The notes below the pieces were generated by a model. The model ran no database searches. It saw only the letters and a program-made list of their open reading frames with translations, and was not told the origin of the DNA. A stretch of 64,000 nt of DNA from Hyphomicrobiales bacterium (GTDB lineage Bacteria > Pseudomonadota > Alphaproteobacteria > Rhizobiales > Kaistiaceae). Within the stretch, counting starts at the first letter, position 1, and each line of letters begins with the position of its first letter. Of this stretch, positions 29,559-38,676 are shown piece by piece. The DNA lies in NCBI GenBank assembly GCA_017305635.1, contig JAFKKF010000013.1:1-64000 (forward strand). The letters run 5' to 3'. The translations under genes were made by a program, and so were the position numbers.

Positions 29559-32500
29559 CTACTCCGCCGCCTCGCGCAGCGGCCGGGCATGATCCGGCTC
29601 CAGGCCCAGCTCCTCCGCCGTCGGTCGGAAGCCCGCCGGCATGCCGCCGGCGGCGGCAAGCTCGCGCTCGAGGCGCTGCTCCTCCGCAATGCGCGGACGC
29701 GAGAGGCCGGCGAAGACGCTGTAGACCACCGGCGTCAGGAAGAGCGTCGCCAGCGTCGCGAAGCCGAGGCCGCCGACGATGATCCAACCGAGGGCCTCGC
29801 GCGATTCGGCGCCGGCGCCCGCGGTGAGGAGGAGCGGCAGGCCGCCGAGCACCGTCGCGATCATGGTCATGACCACCGGCCGCAGGCGGATCAGCGAAGC
29901 GTTGCGAATCGCCTCCTTCACCGGCTGGCCCTGGTCGCGCAGCTGGTTCGCGAATTCGACGATCAGGATGCCGTTCTTGGACATGAGGCCGACCAGCATG
30001 ACGAGGCCGATCTGGCTGTAGATGTTGAGCGAGCCGCCGGTGAAGGCCATGGCGAAGACCGCGGCCGCGAGCCCGAAGGGCACCGTCGCCATCAGGATGA
30101 GGGCGGAGACGAAGCTCTCGAACTGCGCGGACAGGACCAGGACGACGACGAGGAGAGCGAAGCCGAAGGTCGTGGCGACGCCGCTCGACGTCTTGTTCAG
30201 CTCCTTCGCCTCGCCCGTATAGACGAGGCCGATGCCGGCCGGGAGGTTCTTCGCCAGCGCGTCGAGATGGTCCATGCCGGTGCGCATGTCGATGCCCTCG
30301 GCAAGCGTCGCCGACATGGGCAGCGCGCGGTGCTGATCCTGCCGAAGGAGGGTCGGCGCGACCGCCACCTCCTCGTAGGTCACGAGCTGCGACAGCGGCA
30401 CCATCTTGCCGGTGCTCGAGCGGAGCTGCACGCGCTCGAGCCCGGCCGGGTCCTGGATCATGCCGTCGGGCGCCTGGGCGCGGATATCGATGGCATCGTC
30501 GCCGATATAGAACGTGCCGAGGTCCTTGCCCTGCAGCAGCGTCTGCAGCGCGCTGGATATGCTCTCGACGGTGACCCCGGCATCGGCCGCCCGCGCCCGG
30601 TCGATCTTGATCGAGAGCTGCGGCTGGGTGGTATCGTAGTTGAGCCGCACGATGCCGAAGACCGGGTCGGCCTCGATCGTCTTCATGAAGGCGTCGGCGG
30701 CGTCGGCAATGTCCTTGTACTCGGTGCCGGTCAACGAGAATTGCAGGCCCTGGCCGCCGCCGCGGATGCCGAGGCTGTTCGAGGTGAAGGCGGTCACCTG
30801 GACGCCGGGGACCGATTGCAGGCGGCGATTGAGGTCGGCGGTGATCTGGGCCTGGGTCCGCTCGCGTTCGCCCCAAGGCGCCAAGGTCACGAAGACGAAG
30901 CCGCCGCCCTGGACCCGCGAGATGGCGAAGGTGTTGGAGATCTCGCCGCTGTCGACCAGCGGCCTCAACACGCGCTCGATATTGCGCAGCTGGTCGGCGG
31001 TGTATTCGACCGTCACGCCCTGCGGCGTGCGCACCGACATGGGGATCGAGCCGCGATCCTCCGGCGGCGTCAGCTCGGAGGGCAGTTGCGTGAAGACCAG
31101 GCCGGCGGCGCCGGCGAAAAGGATGCCGGCGAGCATCGCGACGTAGGGCGCGTTGAGGCAGGCGTCGAGAAGCCGCGCGTAGATGCGCTCCGCCGCGTGG
31201 CCGATGCCGACCACGGCGCGGGCGACCGGGTTGTGCGGCCCGGATTCGTCCTCCGCGCTCACCCAGCGCGAGGCGAGCATCGGGCAGAGCGTCAGCGCCA
31301 CGAAGGCCGAAAGCATCACCGCGAAGGCGAGCACGAATCCGAATTCTGAGAAGAGGCGCCCGGCGACGCCTGGAAAGAAGGAGATCGGCACGAAGACGGC
31401 GACCAGCGTCGCCGTGGTCGAGAGGACCGCGAAGAAGACCTGGCGGGTGCCGAGCACGGCCGCGGCGCGTGGGCCCAGCCCCAGTCCGCGCTGGCGGGTG
31501 ATGTTCTCGATGACGACGATGGCGTCGTCGACCACCATGCCGGTCGCCAGGACCAAAGCGAGGAGGGTCAGGATGTTGATCGAGAAGCCGGCCGCCCAGA
31601 TCGCGCCGAAGGCGCCGATCAGCGCGATCGGCACGGTGATCGCCGGGATGAAGGTCACGCGCAGGGAGCGCAGGAACAGGTAGATGATGCCGATGACGAT
31701 GGCGGTGGCGAGACCGAGGGTGAAGATCACCTCCTCGATCGAGCCGCGGATGAAGGTCGCGTCGTCCGAGGTGATCTTCAGCGTGATGCCTTCCGGCAGC
31801 GTCTCGTTGAGCTCGGCCACGGCGGCATGAACGCCGTCGGAAATGTCGATGGTGTTGGATTTCGCCTGGCGCACGATCGACAGGCCGACGCCGGTCCTCT
31901 CGTTGACGCGAAGCGAGGTCGTCCGCTCGGCGGGGCCGAAGACGACGTCGGCGACATCGCTCACCTTGATCCCCGGCGCCACCTGGATGGCGGCGATTTC
32001 CTCGGCCGTCTTGGTGGTCGCGTCGGCGCGCACGATCAGGGACTGGTTGGGATCGGAAACCTTGCCGGCGGGCGTGTCGAGCGTGACGTTGCCGAGCGCG
32101 GCGAGGAGATCGTTCACGCCGATGTGGCGCGCCGCCAGCGCGTCCGGATCGATGATCACCCGGACCAGCGGATCGCGGTCGCCCGAGAGCTGCACGTCGG
32201 CGACGCCGTCGATCGCGGAAAGCCGGTCGACGACCTGGTCGTTGATGACGCGCGTCAGTTCCTCGATCGGAATGCCCGCGGGCGCCGTGGCGGCGATGCG
32301 CATGATCGCGTCGGCATCGGTGTCGGCCTTCACGATCTGCGGCGGGTCGGCGTCGTCGGGCATGTTGCGGAGGCCACCGACGGCGTCGCGGAGGTCGTTC
32401 GCGGCCTCGTTCAGGTCGGTCGACGGATCGAACTCGACGGTGACGCGGCTCTGCCCGGAAAGGCTCTGCGAGGAGATCGAGACGATGCCGGGCGTGCGGG

Positions 32501-32744
32501 CGATCGCGCTCTCCACCGGCGCGGTGATCTCCTTGTCGATCGTCTCCGGCGCGGCGCCGGTATAGGTCGTGCGGATGGTGATGACCGGCTGGTCGATGTT
32601 GGGCAGCTCGCGCACCTCGACGCCGGTATAGGCGGCGACGCCGGCGACGACGATCAATAGGTTGAGCACGATCGCCAGAACCGGGCGCTTGACGAAGAGC
32701 GCCGCGACGTCGCTGCCCGATGCACCGAGGCCCTTCACCGCCAT
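29559..32744 (-). CDS. RND efflux transporter permease, HAE1 (AcrB) type
   Basis: A 1061-residue inner-membrane proton-driven exporter with the two-fold RND layout: TM1 (VLAIVLNLLIVVAGVAAY), large periplasmic loop, TM2-6, second loop, TM8-12. The TM4 proton-relay motif is GMVVDDAIVVIENI, with the paired Asp typical of HAE1 drug exporters rather than the single-Asp motif of metal (HME) exporters. The start MAVKGLGASGSDVAALFVKRP is four bases after the adaptor stop codon. It forms an operon with the adaptor upstream and the sigma factor downstream. No outer-membrane TolC-type gene is present, so the pump must borrow one. Substrates cannot be predicted. Confidence 0.96.
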   Translation of the reverse strand: MAVKGLGASGSDVAALFVKRPVLAIVLNLLIVVAGVAAYTGVEVRELPNIDQPVITIRTTYTGAAPETIDKEITAPVESAIARTPGIVSISSQSLSGQSRVTVEFDPSTDLNEAANDLRDAVGGLRNMPDDADPPQIVKADTDADAIMRIAATAPAGIPIEELTRVINDQVVDRLSAIDGVADVQLSGDRDPLVRVIIDPDALAARHIGVNDLLAALGNVTLDTPAGKVSDPNQSLIVRADATTKTAEEIAAIQVAPGIKVSDVADVVFGPAERTTSLRVNERTGVGLSIVRQAKSNTIDISDGVHAAVAELNETLPEGITLKITSDDATFIRGSIEEVIFTLGLATAIVIGIIYLFLRSLRVTFIPAITVPIALIGAFGAIWAAGFSINILTLLALVLATGMVVDDAIVVIENITRQRGLGLGPRAAAVLGTRQVFFAVLSTTATLVAVFVPISFFPGVAGRLFSEFGFVLAFAVMLSAFVALTLCPMLASRWVSAEDESGPHNPVARAVVGIGHAAERIYARLLDACLNAPYVAMLAGILFAGAAGLVFTQLPSELTPPEDRGSIPMSVRTPQGVTVEYTADQLRNIERVLRPLVDSGEISNTFAISRVQGGGFVFVTLAPWGERERTQAQITADLNRRLQSVPGVQVTAFTSNSLGIRGGGQGLQFSLTGTEYKDIADAADAFMKTIEADPVFGIVRLNYDTTQPQLSIKIDRARAADAGVTVESISSALQTLLQGKDLGTFYIGDDAIDIRAQAPDGMIQDPAGLERVQLRSSTGKMVPLSQLVTYEEVAVAPTLLRQDQHRALPMSATLAEGIDMRTGMDHLDALAKNLPAGIGLVYTGEAKELNKTSSGVATTFGFALLVVVLVLSAQFESFVSALILMATVPFGLAAAVFAMAFTGGSLNIYSQIGLVMLVGLMSKNGILIVEFANQLRDQGQPVKEAIRNASLIRLRPVVMTMIATVLGGLPLLLTAGAGAESREALGWIIVGGLGFATLATLFLTPVVYSVFAGLSRPRIAEEQRLERELAAAGGMPAGFRPTAEELGLEPDHARPLREAAE

Positions 32745-32748
32745 GGCC

Positions 32749-33975
32749 TCACGTCTTCCGGTCCGGCTGCATGTCGGGGGCGTCCGCCTTCTTCGGCACG
32801 CCGGGCTCGCCCGAGCGCGCCACCGGCGCGCCACCCTCGGCGACGGTCGGCTGCACCTTCAGCCCTTCGCGGAGGCGCAGGACGCCCTCGACCACGACCT
32901 GGTCGCCCTCGTCGAGGTCGGCCGCCACCGTCACGACGCCGCTCCGCCGCGTCAGGATCTGCACGGGCGTGCGGTGGACGACGTCGCCGTCGAGCTTCCA
33001 CACGAAGGGACCCTGCCGGTCCCACTGGATGGCGAGGGAAGGAACGGAAGGCTGCGGCTCGCCGGGAAAGGCAAGATTGATGGCGATCGCCCCGCCCGGC
33101 TTCAGCGCGCCGTCGGCATTGGGGATCTCGGCCTCGACCTTCAGCGTGCGCGCGGCCGGGTCGATGCGGCTGTCGACGGCCGTGACCTCGCCGGCAATGG
33201 TCTTGCCCGGCATGGCATCGCTCGTCGCTTTCACCGTCGCGCCCGGCTTGACCAGCGGCGCGACCCGCTCCGGCACGTCGAAGGAGACTTTCAGCGTCGT
33301 CAGCTCGTCCAGCGTCGTGATCGCCTTCTGCGAGCTGACGAGGTCGCCGACGGCGATGTCGGTCAGGCCGACGGTCCCGTCGAAGGGCGCCTTGATCGCG
33401 CGCTTCTGGAGCTCCAGCTGCGCGCTTCTCAGGTCGATCTCGGCCTGCTTCTCGGCGACTTGCGCGTCGGAGAGCTGCACGGTCGTCGCATTGCTCGACT
33501 TGACCAGCTTCTCCAGCCGCTCGCGGGCGGCTGTCGCGTTCTGGAGCGCGATCGTCGCCTTGTCGACCGCTACCTGCTGATCGGCATCGTCGATGGTGAC
33601 CAGCACGTCGCCGGTCTTCACCACGGCGCCCGGCCTGAAGTTCACGGCGCGGACGATCCCGGTCACCTGCGGATAGATCGTCACCGCCTTCTCGGCGGCG
33701 AGCGTGCCGATGCTGCGCACATCCGTCCCGCCGTCATCGGTGGCGACCGCGGCGCCGACCACCAGCGGCGGCCCGCCGAATCCTGCGGGGCCGCGCCCCT
33801 GGCCGCCGCCCGGCACCCCGCTGCCGCCGCCCGCCGGGCGAGGCTGCCCGCCGGCGGCAACCGCAGCGGGGCTTTCGCCGCCGAACAGCGCGGCGCGATG
33901 CGCATAGGCATACCAGCCCGCGCCGGCGAGCGCCGCGAGGACCAGCGAAGTCAGGATCTGGCCCGAGGGGCGCAT
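32749..33975 (-). CDS. RND efflux periplasmic adaptor (membrane fusion protein)
   Basis: A 408-residue HlyD/AcrA-type adaptor. The N-terminal membrane anchor is ILTSLVLAALAGAGWYAYA, followed by a glycine/proline-rich linker of about 50 residues (GGGSGVPGGGQGRGPAGFGG). The barrel-sandwich halves are YPQVTGIVRAVNFRPGAVVKTGDVL and IKAPFDGTVGLTDIAVGDLV, separated by a coiled-coil hairpin; beta-barrel and membrane-proximal domains follow. The start MRPSGQILTS is preceded by GGAGAA at the right distance. It is the first gene of the efflux operon and diverges from the FAD/Fe-S oxidoreductase gene across 166 bases. Confidence 0.94.
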   Translation of the reverse strand: MRPSGQILTSLVLAALAGAGWYAYAHRAALFGGESPAAVAAGGQPRPAGGGSGVPGGGQGRGPAGFGGPPLVVGAAVATDDGGTDVRSIGTLAAEKAVTIYPQVTGIVRAVNFRPGAVVKTGDVLVTIDDADQQVAVDKATIALQNATAARERLEKLVKSSNATTVQLSDAQVAEKQAEIDLRSAQLELQKRAIKAPFDGTVGLTDIAVGDLVSSQKAITTLDELTTLKVSFDVPERVAPLVKPGATVKATSDAMPGKTIAGEVTAVDSRIDPAARTLKVEAEIPNADGALKPGGAIAINLAFPGEPQPSVPSLAIQWDRQGPFVWKLDGDVVHRTPVQILTRRSGVVTVAADLDEGDQVVVEGVLRLREGLKVQPTVAEGGAPVARSGEPGVPKKADAPDMQPDRKT

Positions 33976-34141
33976 TCGTTCTCCGGATTGCTGCGATGCA
34001 ACGTACTGAAACGGCCCTACTGCGACTTTCCGTCGCTTTTCGGGCTCGCCGATCAAATCCCCTGGAGCCTCTTTATTTGCCTTCTAGAGTTTGCAACATT
34101 CCCGGACCATTGATCAAAATGCCCGTTCAGAGGCAGACCGA

Positions 34142-35992
34142 GTGAACACCAAGGAAATCGTCGCCCCCACGGGCGCGACTCGCGGGCTCGCCGAGACCGC
34201 GGAAGCCGGCATGGCGCCCACCGACATAGGCAACCCTTCCTATTTTCATAAGGTGGTCGACTGTCAATGGGCCTGCCCGGCCCATACGCCGGTGCCGGAA
34301 TACATCCGGCTCATTGCCGCCGGGCGGCATGGCGACGCCTACATGGTCAACTGGTACTCGAACGTCTTCCCCGGCATCCTCGGGCGCACCTGCGACCGTC
34401 CCTGCGAGCCCGCCTGCCGGCGCGGCCGGGTCGAGGAGGAGCCGGTCGCCATCTGCCGGCTGAAGCGCGTCGCCGCCGACAACAAGGAAGACATCCGCGC
34501 CCGCCTGCCGGTCGCACCGAGCACCCGCAACGGCAAGCGCGTCGCCCTCATCGGCGCCGGCCCCTCTTCGCTGACGGTCGCCCGCGATCTCGCACCCCTC
34601 GGCTACGACATCACCCTCTTCGATGCCGAGCCGCGCGGCGGCGGCATGATCCGCAGCCAGATCCCCCGCTTCCGCCTGCCCGAGGCGGTGATCGACGAGG
34701 AGGTCGGCTACATCACCGGCATCGGCGGCATCACCACCCGCTACGGCACGCACGTCGAAAGCCTCGCCGGCATCCTGGCGGAAGGCTACGACGCGGTCTT
34801 CGTGGGCACCGGCGCACCGCGCGGGCGCGACCTCGACGTTCCCGGCCGGCGCGAGGCCGCCGCCAGCATCCATATCGGCATCGACTGGCTCTCCAACGTC
34901 TCGTTCGGCCACACCGACCGCATCGGCAAGCGCGTCATCGTGCTCGGCGGCGGCAACACGGCGATGGATTGCTGCCGCACCTCGCGCCGCCTCGGCGGCG
35001 AGGACGTCAAGGTGATCGTCCGCTCCGGCTTCGAGGAAATGAAGGCCTCCCCGTGGGAGAAGGAGGACGCGATGCACGAGGGCATCCCGATCCTCAACTA
35101 CCTCGTCCCCAAGGCCTTCGTCCACGAGAACGGCCGGCTCACCGGCATGACCTTCGAGAAGGTCGCGGCGGTCTACGACGATCGCGGCCGCCGCCGGCTC
35201 GAGCCGACCGGCGAGGCCGACCAGTTCTTCCCCTGCGACGACGTGCTGGTCGCCATCGGCCAGGAAAACGCCTTCCCGTGGATCGAGCGCGACATCGGCA
35301 TCGAGTTCGACAAGTGGGGCATGCCGGTGGTCGACAAGGCGACCCACCAGTCGACCCGCCCGCAGGTCTTCTTCGGCGGCGACGCCGCCTTCGGCCCGAA
35401 GAACATCATCTGGGCGGTCGCCCATGGTCACGAGGCGGCGATCTCCATCGACCGCCTGCTCACCTCCGGCGACGTCAGCGACCGGCCGCCGCCCCACGTG
35501 ACCCTCGTCAGCCAGAAGATGGGCATCCACGAATGGAGCTATGACAACGCCATCTCGCTCGACGAGCGGCGCAAGGTCCCGCTCCTCGACCAGAAGCTCG
35601 CGCTGGTGGACGTCAAGGCGGAGGTCGAGCTCGGCTTCGACGCCACGCTCGGCTATGCCGAGACCCAGCGCTGCCTCAATTGCGACGTGGAGACCGTCTT
35701 CTCGGCGAACCTCTGCATCGAGTGCGACGCCTGCGTCGACATCTGCCCGATGGACTGCATCACCTTCACCGAGAACGGCCCCGAGGACGACCTCCGCACC
35801 CGCCTCGCCGCGCCGGCGCCCAACGAGTCCCAGGACCTCTACATCTCGAAGGCGCTGAAGACCGGGCGCATCATGGCCAAGGACGAGGACGTGTGCCTGC
35901 ATTGCGGCCTCTGCGCCGAGCGCTGCCCGACCGGCGCCTGGGACATGCAGAAGTTCTTCCTCGAAATGGCCCATGCCGGAGTAGCGGCATGA
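34142..35992 (+). CDS. FAD-dependent NAD(P) oxidoreductase with two C-terminal 4Fe-4S clusters
   Basis: A 616-residue GltD-like flavoprotein fused to a two-cluster ferredoxin. N-terminal cysteines for GltD-type Fe-S sites are CQWACPAHTP and CDRPCEPACRRG. The FAD site is VALIGAGPSSLTVARDL and the NAD(P) site VIVLGGGNTAMDCCRTS. Near the C-terminus CIECDACVDICPMDC and CLHCGLCAERCP form two [4Fe-4S] centres. The GTG start follows AGAGG; a TTG 17 codons earlier is less likely. With KorA and KorB downstream on the same strand, the protein probably passes electrons between ferredoxin or KorAB and NAD(P)H. A palindromic repeat lies between it and korA. Confidence 0.88.
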   Translation: MNTKEIVAPTGATRGLAETAEAGMAPTDIGNPSYFHKVVDCQWACPAHTPVPEYIRLIAAGRHGDAYMVNWYSNVFPGILGRTCDRPCEPACRRGRVEEEPVAICRLKRVAADNKEDIRARLPVAPSTRNGKRVALIGAGPSSLTVARDLAPLGYDITLFDAEPRGGGMIRSQIPRFRLPEAVIDEEVGYITGIGGITTRYGTHVESLAGILAEGYDAVFVGTGAPRGRDLDVPGRREAAASIHIGIDWLSNVSFGHTDRIGKRVIVLGGGNTAMDCCRTSRRLGGEDVKVIVRSGFEEMKASPWEKEDAMHEGIPILNYLVPKAFVHENGRLTGMTFEKVAAVYDDRGRRRLEPTGEADQFFPCDDVLVAIGQENAFPWIERDIGIEFDKWGMPVVDKATHQSTRPQVFFGGDAAFGPKNIIWAVAHGHEAAISIDRLLTSGDVSDRPPPHVTLVSQKMGIHEWSYDNAISLDERRKVPLLDQKLALVDVKAEVELGFDATLGYAETQRCLNCDVETVFSANLCIECDACVDICPMDCITFTENGPEDDLRTRLAAPAPNESQDLYISKALKTGRIMAKDEDVCLHCGLCAERCPTGAWDMQKFFLEMAHAGVAA

Positions 35993-36049
35993 TAGCGGGG
36001 CCTTCCCAGCAGGCCGAGGGTGACGACCTCCCCTCGCACGCGGCGCCAG

Positions 36050-36183
36050 CCCTCCCCTTGCGGGAGGGCCGAAATTGCCGGAGCGAAGCAAAGGCGATTT
36101 CGGGGAGGGGTACCACTTCATACGACGGTTGCTACCCCTCCCCGAATTCGCTGTGCGAATTCGGCCCTCCCGCAAGGGGAGGG
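36050..36183. repeat. 134-bp palindromic composite repeat between the kor genes
   Basis: CCCTCCCCTTGCGGGAGGG at 36050-36068 and CCCTCCCGCAAGGGGAGGG at 36165-36183 are the reverse complement of each other at the ends of the unit. Inside, CGATTTCGGGGAGGGGTA and TACCCCTCCCCGAATTCG form a second inverted pair. It is a different family from the 5-kb and 8.7-kb repeats and lies within what should be one operon. Confidence 0.85.
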
Positions 36184-36215
36184 CTCATGCGTCGGCCTGG
36201 AGACGCGCCTCGATC

Positions 36216-38063
36216 ATGAACGCCCCCGTAACACCGCAGCTCCGCGTAAACGACTTCGTCGTCAAGTTCGCCAACGTCAACGGCTCAGGCTCGGCGAGCG
36301 CCAACCGCCTCTTCGCCCGTTCGGTGCTGCGCATGGGCGTGCCGATCGCCTCGCGCAACATCTTCCCCTCCAACATTCAGGGCCTGCCGACCTGGTACGA
36401 GGTGCGCGTGTCCGAGGCCGGCCATATCGGCCGGCGCGGCGGCGTCGACCTCATGGTGGCGATGAACCCGCAGACCTGGGACAAGGACATCGCCGAGATC
36501 GAGCCGGGCGGCTACCTCTTCTATGATTCGACCCGCGTCCTGCCGCGCTCGAAGTTCCGTGACGACATCACCGTCCTCGGCATGCCGCTGACGGCCATCT
36601 GCAACGAGCGCTATTCCGATCCGCGCCAGCGCCAGCTTTTCAAGAACATCATCTATGTCGGGGCGCTGACCGAGCTGCTCGGCATCGATTCCTCCGAGGT
36701 CGAGAAGCTCATCGCCGAGCAGTTCAAGGGCAAGGATAAGCTCATCCCGCCGAACTACGAGGCGCTCGCCATGGGCCGCGAGCACGCGCGGGCCGAGCTC
36801 GGCGCCATCAACCTCCGCGTCCGCCGCGCCGATGCGGTCGGCGACCGCATCTTCCTCGAGGGCAACAACGCCGCCGGCCTCGGCGCCGTCTATGGCGGCG
36901 CCACCGTCTGCGCCTGGTATCCGATCACCCCTTCGACCTCGCTTGCCGAGGCCTTCACCAAGCATTGCCGGCGCTATCGCGTCGACAAGGAGACCGGCCA
37001 GAACCGTTTCGCCATCGTCCAGGCCGAGGACGAGCTCGCCTCCATCGGCATGGTGATCGGCGCCGCCTGGAACGGCGCCCGCGCCTTCACCGCGACCGCC
37101 GGCCCGGGCATCTCGCTGATGCAGGAATTCATCGGCCTCGCCTATTTCGCCGAGATCCCCGCCGTCCTCTTCGACGTGCAGCGCGGCGGCCCCTCCACCG
37201 GCATGCCGACCCGCACGCAGCAATCCGACATTCTCTCCGCCGCCTACGCTTCCCACGGCGACACCAAGCACGTCCTCCTCCTCCCGGAAGATCCGCGCGA
37301 ATGTTTCGAGTTCGCGGCGCAGGCCTTCGACCTCGCCGACCGGCTGCAGACGCCGATCTTCGTCATGCTCGACCTCGACATCGGCATGAACGAATGGCTG
37401 GTGAAGCCGCTCGCCTGGGACGACGCGCGCCGGCTCGATCGCGGCAAGGTGCTCTCGGCGGAAGAACTCGAGGCCGGCAGGAAGTTCGGACGCTACCTCG
37501 ACGTCGACGGCGACGGCATTCCCTTCCGCACCTATCCCGGCACCCATCCGACGAGGGGAGCCTTCTTCACCCGCGGCACCTCCAAGGACCGCATGGCGAA
37601 ATATTCCGAGGAAGGCGCCGACTACGTCGAGAACATGCAGCGGCTGCTCCGCAAGTTCGAGACGGCGAAGTCGCTCGTCCCGGCTCCCGTGATCCGCAGC
37701 GCCGCGGAGCCGAGCCGCGTCGGCGTCATCTATTACGGCTCGACCTCGGCCGCGATGGAAGAGGCGCTGGAGACGCTTGCCGGCCAAGGCATCGCCCTCG
37801 ACACCTGCCGCGTCCGCGCCTTCCCCTTCGCCGAATCCGTCGTCGATTTCGTGCTGGCGCACGACCGGGTCTTCGTCGTCGAACAGAACCGCGACGCCCA
37901 GTTGCGCACCCTCCTCGTCAACGAGTGCGCGCTCGATCCGGCGCGCCTCATGCCGATCCTCCACTATGACGGAACGCCGATCACGGCGCGCTTCATCGCG
38001 CAGGCCATCGGCCAGCAATGGCGCGCCCTCTCCGGCGCCGCCCATCAGGACGCCGCGGAATGA
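36216..38063 (+). CDS. korA: 2-oxoacid:ferredoxin oxidoreductase, fused gamma-alpha subunit
   Basis: A 615-residue subunit of a thiamine-dependent 2-oxoacid:acceptor oxidoreductase (KorA/OorA-like, 2-oxoglutarate or pyruvate type). The N-terminal gamma domain (residues about 8-190) contains NVNGSGSASANRLFARSVLR and ASRNIFPSNIQGLPTWYEVR; the alpha pyrimidine-binding domain starts at about 205 (GNNAAGLGAVYGGATVCAWY, PITPSTSLAEAF) and includes ATAGPGISLMQEFIGLAYFAE and RGGPSTGMPTRTQQSD. The start MNAPVTPQLRV was chosen over repeat-derived upstream codons. It converges with a toxin-antitoxin pair placed before korB. The enzyme decarboxylates a 2-oxoacid to the acyl-CoA while reducing ferredoxin. 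Confidence 0.92.
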   Translation: MNAPVTPQLRVNDFVVKFANVNGSGSASANRLFARSVLRMGVPIASRNIFPSNIQGLPTWYEVRVSEAGHIGRRGGVDLMVAMNPQTWDKDIAEIEPGGYLFYDSTRVLPRSKFRDDITVLGMPLTAICNERYSDPRQRQLFKNIIYVGALTELLGIDSSEVEKLIAEQFKGKDKLIPPNYEALAMGREHARAELGAINLRVRRADAVGDRIFLEGNNAAGLGAVYGGATVCAWYPITPSTSLAEAFTKHCRRYRVDKETGQNRFAIVQAEDELASIGMVIGAAWNGARAFTATAGPGISLMQEFIGLAYFAEIPAVLFDVQRGGPSTGMPTRTQQSDILSAAYASHGDTKHVLLLPEDPRECFEFAAQAFDLADRLQTPIFVMLDLDIGMNEWLVKPLAWDDARRLDRGKVLSAEELEAGRKFGRYLDVDGDGIPFRTYPGTHPTRGAFFTRGTSKDRMAKYSEEGADYVENMQRLLRKFETAKSLVPAPVIRSAAEPSRVGVIYYGSTSAAMEEALETLAGQGIALDTCRVRAFPFAESVVDFVLAHDRVFVVEQNRDAQLRTLLVNECALDPARLMPILHYDGTPITARFIAQAIGQQWRALSGAAHQDAAE

Positions 38064-38071
38064 GAGCGCGC

Positions 38072-38452
38072 TCAGTCCTCGGTGGCTGGCGGGGCTTGTC
38101 CGGGCCTGAGCTGGGCGGTGTGATAGACGCCGAGGATGCTCAGCGCGTTCAGTTCGGGGCGTTCGAGCCGATAGACGAGGATGTAGGGTATGTCCGGAAT
38201 GACGAGCTCGTAGGTCCCGCCAAGAACTCCCCTGCCCGCCAGATGTATTTGACCGCGTTGGTCCGGAATGACGAGCTCGTAGGTCCCGCCAAGAACTCCC
38301 TTGTGCCCGATGTGAGGGAAACGCGTCAGGAACCGGGCCGCTTCCCGTATCCGAAGGCCAATCCTGCGGGCCGCCGCCGGGCTGCGTTCTCCCAGATATA
38401 CGGAGATAGCCTCAACCTGGCGCGAAGCTCGCGGCGTGAACCGCAGCCTCAT
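38072..38452 (-). CDS. RelE/ParE family toxin with internal in-frame duplication
   Basis: A 126-residue type II toxin of the RelE/ParE superfamily. It begins MRLRFTPRASRQVEAISVYL, with the usual helical hairpin and FLTRFPHIGHKG, and ends in the beta-sheet segment IPYILVYRLERPELNALSILGVYH. Between them GVLGGTYELVIPD occurs twice, separated by QRGQIHLAGR. Removing one copy plus the spacer (23 residues) gives a 103-residue protein, the normal length. The duplicate lies in the core beta-sheet, so the toxin may be inactive or altered, yet the frame is kept. The start overlaps the antitoxin stop by four bases. The module sits on the opposite strand between korA and korB. Confidence 0.87.
   Translation of the reverse strand: MRLRFTPRASRQVEAISVYLGERSPAAARRIGLRIREAARFLTRFPHIGHKGVLGGTYELVIPDQRGQIHLAGRGVLGGTYELVIPDIPYILVYRLERPELNALSILGVYHTAQLRPGQAPPATED
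38192..38300. repeat. 40-bp direct repeat inside the toxin gene
   Basis: Positions 38192-38231 and 38261-38300 are identical over 40 bases, each beginning GTCCGGAATGACGAGCTCGT. The offset is 69 bases, exactly 23 codons. The 29-base spacer between them (38232-38260) does not obviously match anything else nearby. Confidence 0.95.
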
Positions 38453-38676
38453 TTCTCAAACGACTTCCAGATTCGCTCCATTTCTTCATCGGAGACAAAT
38501 TCACCGCGGTCCGCTTCCGCCAGCGAGAGCTTCACCTCCTCGATCTGCTCGGGCGTCAGCGAATACCGGCGGTCCGACTGTCCCGCCAGCTCCAGCAGAA
38601 GCTGGCCGGCGAGATCCTGCTGGTCGGGTGGCAGTGCCTCGATAGCCTCGATGCCGCGCTTGAAGAGCTTCGTCAT
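38449..38676 (-). CDS. Antitoxin of the RelE/ParE-type module
   Basis: A 75-residue acidic protein of the small helical addiction-module antitoxin type (MTKLFKRGIEAIEALPPDQQ, DEEMERIWKSFEK). The N-terminal half should dimerise and the C-terminal acidic helix should wrap the toxin. It precedes and overlaps the toxin gene by four bases (ATGA), the standard antitoxin-first order. No operator palindrome was noticed in the 93 bases between it and divergent korB. Confidence 0.8.
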   Translation of the reverse strand: MTKLFKRGIEAIEALPPDQQDLAGQLLLELAGQSDRRYSLTPEQIEEVKLSLAEADRGEFVSDEEMERIWKSFEK

